Below the pieces are notes generated by a model. The model made no database searches and was not told the origin of the DNA. It saw only the letters and a program-made list of their open reading frames with translations. Positions 61,384 through 64,000 of a DNA stretch of 64,000 bases are shown piece by piece. Source of the stretch: Chloroflexota bacterium (GTDB taxonomy: Bacteria > Chloroflexota > UBA11872); assembly GCA_022821905.1 (NCBI GenBank), contig JAJECS010000013.1:62001-126000 (forward strand). The letters run 5' to 3'. The position numbers and the translations under genes are program-made. Every line of letters begins with the position of its first letter. The stretch's first letter is position 1.

Positions 61384-62123
61384 TACGTCACGATCCCGTA
61401 GCCGAGCACGCCGACCATGGGAGTCAGGCTGGCGAATGCGATGAGACCGAATCCATCGACCATCGGGTTGCGGCCTCGGATGGTCGAGGCCAGCCCGACG
61501 CCCAGCGCCGTCACGAGCGGCACCGTGACGGTGCTGGTGGTCACGCCGCCTGAGTCGTAGGCCACTCCGACGATCTCGGCGGGTGCGATCAAGGTCATGG
61601 CGGCGACCATCAGATATCCACCGATGATCAGCCTATGTATCGGCCAGCCTTTCAAGATGCGCAGGACACCCACCAAAAGCGCCACTCCCACGGATACGGC
61701 GACGACCATCCGCAGCTGGAAGGCATATGAGCCGCGCGCCTGGTCGCCATCGACGATGGCGCCGGCTTCCGCAGCAACGTCGGCGGCCTCGGCGGCTACG
61801 GCGATCAGGGCGGGTTCGGCTACGGTCGTACCGAAGCCCAAGCAAAAGGCGAAGGCAAGCACCGCAGCTACGCTGCCCTTTTGGCCGAAGCTTTGCGCAA
61901 TCCCCTCCCCAAGGGGAAAGAGACCGCTTTGCAGTCCCTGTATGAAGAGCGTCAACCCACCGATGACGCAGAGCAATCCCACGATGACGCCCAGCAGGTC
62001 GGGGAAGGGTTGCCGCAAGACCACGATCTGGAAGAAGGCGATGACGATGACGATGGGAGCCAAGTCGCGCAGAGCGCCGACGGTCAATGCAGCGAAATGG
62101 GCCACGCCTCTTGGTCGCTCCAT
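61383..62123 (-). CDS. DUF1538 membrane protein A
   Basis: 246 residues, paralogous to protein B, with matching motifs [38 protein letters not shown] and [20 protein letters not shown]. First gene of the operon DUF1538-DUF1538-PII-like-CBS, all four stop/start junctions overlapping or within 3 bp. ATG 62123 has no strong Shine-Dalgarno. The acidic and Ser/Thr residues within helices would fit a cation path. The operon lies between tRNA-Met and a partial copy of it, so it may be part of an inserted segment. Confidence 0.87.
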   Translation of the reverse strand: MERPRGVAHFAALTVGALRDLAPIVIVIAFFQIVVLRQPFPDLLGVIVGLLCVIGGLTLFIQGLQSGLFPLGEGIAQSFGQKGSVAAVLAFAFCLGFGTTVAEPALIAVAAEAADVAAEAGAIVDGDQARGSYAFQLRMVVAVSVGVALLVGVLRILKGWPIHRLIIGGYLMVAAMTLIAPAEIVGVAYDSGGVTTSTVTVPLVTALGVGLASTIRGRNPMVDGFGLIAFASLTPMVGVLGYGIVT

Positions 62124-62479
62124 AAAATTCGTGAGGGGCTGATAGGGAAGATAAGGGGCTTCATGGGGCCGGTCAAGGCGCCAGACCGGGCCAACGCTTC
62201 GTCAAGACTTCCGTTAGGCGAGACGCTTCTGGCACGGATGGGACGACTATTCCTATAGGAAATTACCCACCGGATAGTTCGCGGATCAGAAGACGATAAT
62301 CCACCGGATCACTTCATTGAATACGTTCGTGGTTGATGGAACATGAGCGAAAGCGATGCGCAAAGGAATGCCTTCACGTTCGAAGCTTGCAAGGCAGTCG
62401 CTAAGGGTCGGCATTTCCAAGATTTGGATTAAGTCGAACGGAGCTCTTGCGAGGAGTCATTCAACAGAAGGCGACACTG
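62124..62479. other. Intergenic stretch, richer in A+T, no convincing gene
   Basis: From the DUF1538 start to the tRNA-like element. 62255-62480 is distinctly less GC-rich than neighbouring DNA (for example ATAGGAAATTACCC, GATTTGGATTAAG). A 29-codon frame at 62343-62432 has no ribosome site or recognisable family. It may be a remnant or a leader region. Confidence 0.45.
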
Positions 62480-62485
62480 TATAAT
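62480..62485 (+). promoter_or_regulatory. Perfect TATAAT box before the tRNA-like element
   Basis: TATAAT on the plus strand, followed by six bases and then the tRNA-like sequence, so transcription would be expected to begin at about 62492. No clear -35 at 16-18 bp. Confidence 0.5.
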
Positions 62486-62491
62486 TCCAGT

Positions 62492-62552
62492 CGGTCGGAG
62501 CAGCCGGCTCATGACCGGCCGGTCCCTGGTTCGAATCCAGGTGGGCCGACCG
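62492..62552 (+). pseudogene. tRNA-Met(CAT)-derived element lacking the 5' third
   Basis: 56 of 60 bases equal 59643-59702, the 3' part of the tRNA-Met/Ile2 gene: anticodon arm GCCGG-CTCATGA-CCGGC and T-arm CCTGG-TTCGAAT-CCAGG are intact, but the acceptor 5' strand and the D-arm 5' half are missing. Two of the four changes make the ends complementary: CGGTCGG (62492-62498) can pair with CCGACCG (62546-62552). It is either an integration scar or a tRNA-like RNA gene. Confidence 0.6.
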
Positions 62553-62676
62553 GATTGAGCAGCCTTTTGGAGCTTTCGCCGAGTTCAGCCTCGCGGTCCT
62601 GTCGTGCTCCCGTCCGACGTGTTCATGCTGGCGGCCGTCGCGAAGCAGTAGAATCTTCCTGTTGCGAGGCGAGCGG

Positions 62677-63069
62677 ATGAGAGAGACGGAAACCCCGACG
62701 AACGCGAAAAGAGATAGGGCTGCCGGGCTCCCGCGCCCGCCGCGCGATGAAACGGCCCGCCTTGGCAAGGAGGTCTACGAGCGGGACATCCGACGTCTGG
62801 TCGAGGCCAGCCACCACGGAGAAGTCGTCGCCATTGACGTGGAGAGCGGTAGCTATGCCCTCGGCAAGAATGCCATTGCCGCATCCGAGAGCCTTCGGCG
62901 CCACTACCCGGACGCCCAGATCTGGCTGATGCGGGTGGGGCATCGGACGCTGTATCGCTTCGGGGGCGGCAGCATCAGGAAAGGGCGTCCAGTTCGAGGC
63001 GTCGCGCGCGACGCCTCACCCGGCATCTTTCCTTGCGGCATTCGGAAGCCAACGCGAGGCTCGGTGTGA
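62677..63069 (+). CDS. Small conserved hypothetical protein
   Basis: 130 residues from ATG 62677 (GAGG upstream). Its core, LGKEVYERDIRRLVEASHHG then EVVAIDVESGSYALGKNAIA and DAQIWLMRVGHRTLYRFGGG, looks like a widespread family of ~90-residue uncharacterised proteins with the pattern G-x-x-Y-E-R-x-I-R that often occur beside small retropepsin-like or toxin-antitoxin genes; this is from memory. The C-terminal 30 residues after FGGG are basic and not part of that pattern. It stops 67 bp before the Phd-like gene. Confidence 0.6.
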   Translation: MRETETPTNAKRDRAAGLPRPPRDETARLGKEVYERDIRRLVEASHHGEVVAIDVESGSYALGKNAIAASESLRRHYPDAQIWLMRVGHRTLYRFGGGSIRKGRPVRGVARDASPGIFPCGIRKPTRGSV

Positions 63070-63078
63070 AAGGTGCGC

Positions 63079-63124
63079 GTCTATATAGACATCTCATCTG
63101 ACCAGTCATACAATATGTCTATAG
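63079..63124. promoter_or_regulatory. Probable operator of the toxin-antitoxin module
   Basis: GTCTATATAGAC (63079-63090) is a perfect 12-bp palindrome, and a second half-site GTCTATAG lies at 63117-63124. TATAGACAT (63084-63092) and ATGTCTATA (63115-63123) are perfect inverse repeats with centres 31 bp apart, about three helical turns, as expected for cooperative repression by an antitoxin or toxin-antitoxin complex. Confidence 0.65.
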
Positions 63125-63135
63125 CAAAGGGGGCG

Positions 63136-63363
63136 ATGGTGCATGAGATCGGGGCCGCGAAGTTCAAAGAGCAGTGCCTGGCGTTGCTGGATCAACTCGA
63201 CGCCGACGGCCTAATCGTGACGAAGCGGGGCAAGCCGGTGGCCCGCGTGATTCCCTACGAGAGTGAGGGCGCCGAGTTGATCGGCAGCCTGCGGCACAAG
63301 ATCGAGGTGAAGGGCGACCTGTTGACGACCGGCCTGCGCTGGGATGCCGATGCTGAATCTTGA
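63136..63363 (+). CDS. Phd/YefM-type antitoxin
   Basis: 75 residues from ATG 63136 (AAAGGGGGCG upstream; the frame extends 21 codons further but through the operator). HEIGAAKFKEQCLALLDQLD then DGLIVTKRGKPVARVIPYES is the typical Phd fold sequence for DNA binding, and the acidic C-terminal part (SLRHKIEVKGDLLTTGLRWD) would neutralise the toxin. It overlaps the toxin gene by 14 bp and probably represses its own operon via the palindromes just upstream. Confidence 0.88.
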   Translation: MVHEIGAAKFKEQCLALLDQLDADGLIVTKRGKPVARVIPYESEGAELIGSLRHKIEVKGDLLTTGLRWDADAES

Positions 63364-63712
63364 CACGCACATTCTCGTCGACGCCCTCCGGGGCGAACTT
63401 GCTCCGGTTGAGCAGCGGCTGATGGCCAGCCGTCGCTGGTCCATTTCGTCAATCGTGCTCTGGGAGCTGGCGAAGCTCGTGCAACTCGGCCGGCTCGATA
63501 TGGACCTCGACGACCGTGAGGTAGCTCGCACCCTCAGGCGTCTGCATGTCTGGCCGATCGATCTGACGATCGCCCGAACCTCGACCCGCCTGGACTTCCG
63601 CAGCGATCCGGCGGACGAGATCATCGCCGCCACGAGCGTGATTCACGACGTTCCTCTGCTGACGCGGGACCACGTGATACGCGGCTCGGGAATGGTGCCC
63701 CTGGCCTCGTAG
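63350..63712 (+). CDS. VapC-type PIN-domain toxin
   Basis: 120 residues from ATG 63350. PIN-fold ribonuclease with the acidic residues in place: Asp in LNLDTHILVDAL, Glu in SSIVLWELAKLVQLGRLD, Asp in DFRSDPADEIIAATSVIHD and Asp in VPLLTRDHVIRGS. It probably cleaves tRNA or rRNA when the antitoxin is lost. Translation is coupled to the antitoxin gene by overlap. Confidence 0.9.
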   Translation: MLNLDTHILVDALRGELAPVEQRLMASRRWSISSIVLWELAKLVQLGRLDMDLDDREVARTLRRLHVWPIDLTIARTSTRLDFRSDPADEIIAATSVIHDVPLLTRDHVIRGSGMVPLAS

Positions 63713-63871
63713 AAGGTACGCCAGCCACCAGGCCGCCAATCCCAAATTGAGGCAGGGGGCACGTACCGAACTGCCTGCGTCAAGGTAGGTCTTTCCGCAA
63801 CCTGAGACGGGCGGGTCTGAGGCCCGCCGCTACCCAGACGCCTCCCGTGTACGTGGAATCGTCCGGACTGG

Positions 63872-63900
63872 ATTCCGGCGTGCGCCGGAATGACGGACTC
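63872..63900. repeat. Dispersed hairpin element, GGAATGACGGACTC family
   Basis: ATTCCGGC-GTGC-GCCGGAAT is a perfect 8-bp hairpin followed by the tail GACGGACTC. A weaker copy (TGCGCCGGAATGGCGGAGG) lies about 63952-63970. The rest of 63713-64000 has no gene that I can see. Confidence 0.6.
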
Positions 63901-64000
63901 TCGGATTCGGCCGGACTGGATTTCGGCCCTGGATTGAGTTGGGAGCAGGCTCTGCGCCGGAATGGCGGAGGAGGCGGCGGGTATGGCCGGGAGGCCTGGG

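Noticed and set aside
62343-62432. 29-codon frame MSESDAQRNAFTFEACKA...
   Set aside because: No ribosome-binding site, no family and no partner; kept only as part of the intergenic description.
62457-62768. Minus-strand frame over the tRNA-like element
   Set aside because: It contains the HLDSNQGP type peptide that results from translating tRNA T-arms; a common false gene call.

Overview
The window is a GC-rich (about two-thirds G+C by eye) bacterial chromosome segment that is densely packed and has no rRNA operon, phage block, insertion sequence or CRISPR array. The gene content suggests a Chloroflexota bacterium, possibly one of the marine or host-associated heterotrophic lineages. This is inference. 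It rests on a Gram-positive-style ctaC-D-E-F-G oxidase operon with a cytochrome c-fused subunit II, lipoprotein/Tat substrate-binding proteins with VVTKEVIKEV-type linkers, PASTA and pentapeptide membrane proteins, and co-occurring CaiB, PhyH, aldo-keto reductase, Gfo/Idh and sialidase-like genes. No rRNA or taxonomic marker was compared.

Layout. 1-1026 holds the 5' part of a primary sigma factor gene running off the left edge. 1.4-6.8 kb has a cupredoxin lipoprotein and the caa3-type oxidase operon (minus strand). 7.5-21.3 kb is a plus-strand housekeeping block: rho, rplI, dnaB, Fe-alcohol dehydrogenase, secA, prfB (with the programmed +1 frameshift), a membrane-anchored metallopeptidase, ftsE-ftsX-second ftsE-like ATPase, and a CtpA-type protease. 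21.4-30.6 kb is mostly minus strand: PASTA protein, smc, rnc, ilvE, GNAT, CaiB-type CoA transferase and a TauE-like exporter. 30.7-36.3 kb has a glycogen-debranching-type enzyme, an alpha/beta hydrolase, a tartrate/isopropylmalate dehydrogenase and a TatB-like fusion protein. 36.3-39 kb has RidA-like, DUF4352-like and pentapeptide proteins.

39-52.7 kb is an accessory catabolic/secretion region: an oligopeptide-type ABC permease pair, a convergently encoded solute-binding lipoprotein, PhyH dioxygenase, aldo-keto reductase, Gfo/Idh oxidoreductase, two divergent sialidase-like (BNR) proteins, an endonuclease/exonuclease/phosphatase protein and two tandem Tat-exported paralogues. 53-59.3 kb carries a formate dehydrogenase-like alpha subunit preceded by three small membrane proteins, then an Lnt-like protein that has lost its catalytic Cys and a polytopic membrane protein.

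59.4-64 kb holds tRNA-Tyr, tRNA-Asp and tRNA-Met(CAT), then a tight four-gene operon (two DUF1538 membrane proteins, a PII-like protein and a CBS protein). That operon is bounded on its far side by a 60-bp near-copy of the 3' part of the tRNA-Met gene. A Phd/VapC toxin-antitoxin module with a clear palindromic operator follows. Intergenic spaces repeatedly carry short hairpin elements ending in GGAATGACGGACTC.

The items I consider most worth following up are the DUF1538-PII-CBS operon, the tRNA-like element with a perfect TATAAT box just upstream, the TatB-like fusion to an ATC-hydrolase-like domain, the FtsE-FtsX-FtsE arrangement, the tandem Tat-exported paralogues, and several proteins that keep a fold but have lost a catalytic residue (Lnt-like, RidA-like, alpha/beta hydrolase, RNase III).
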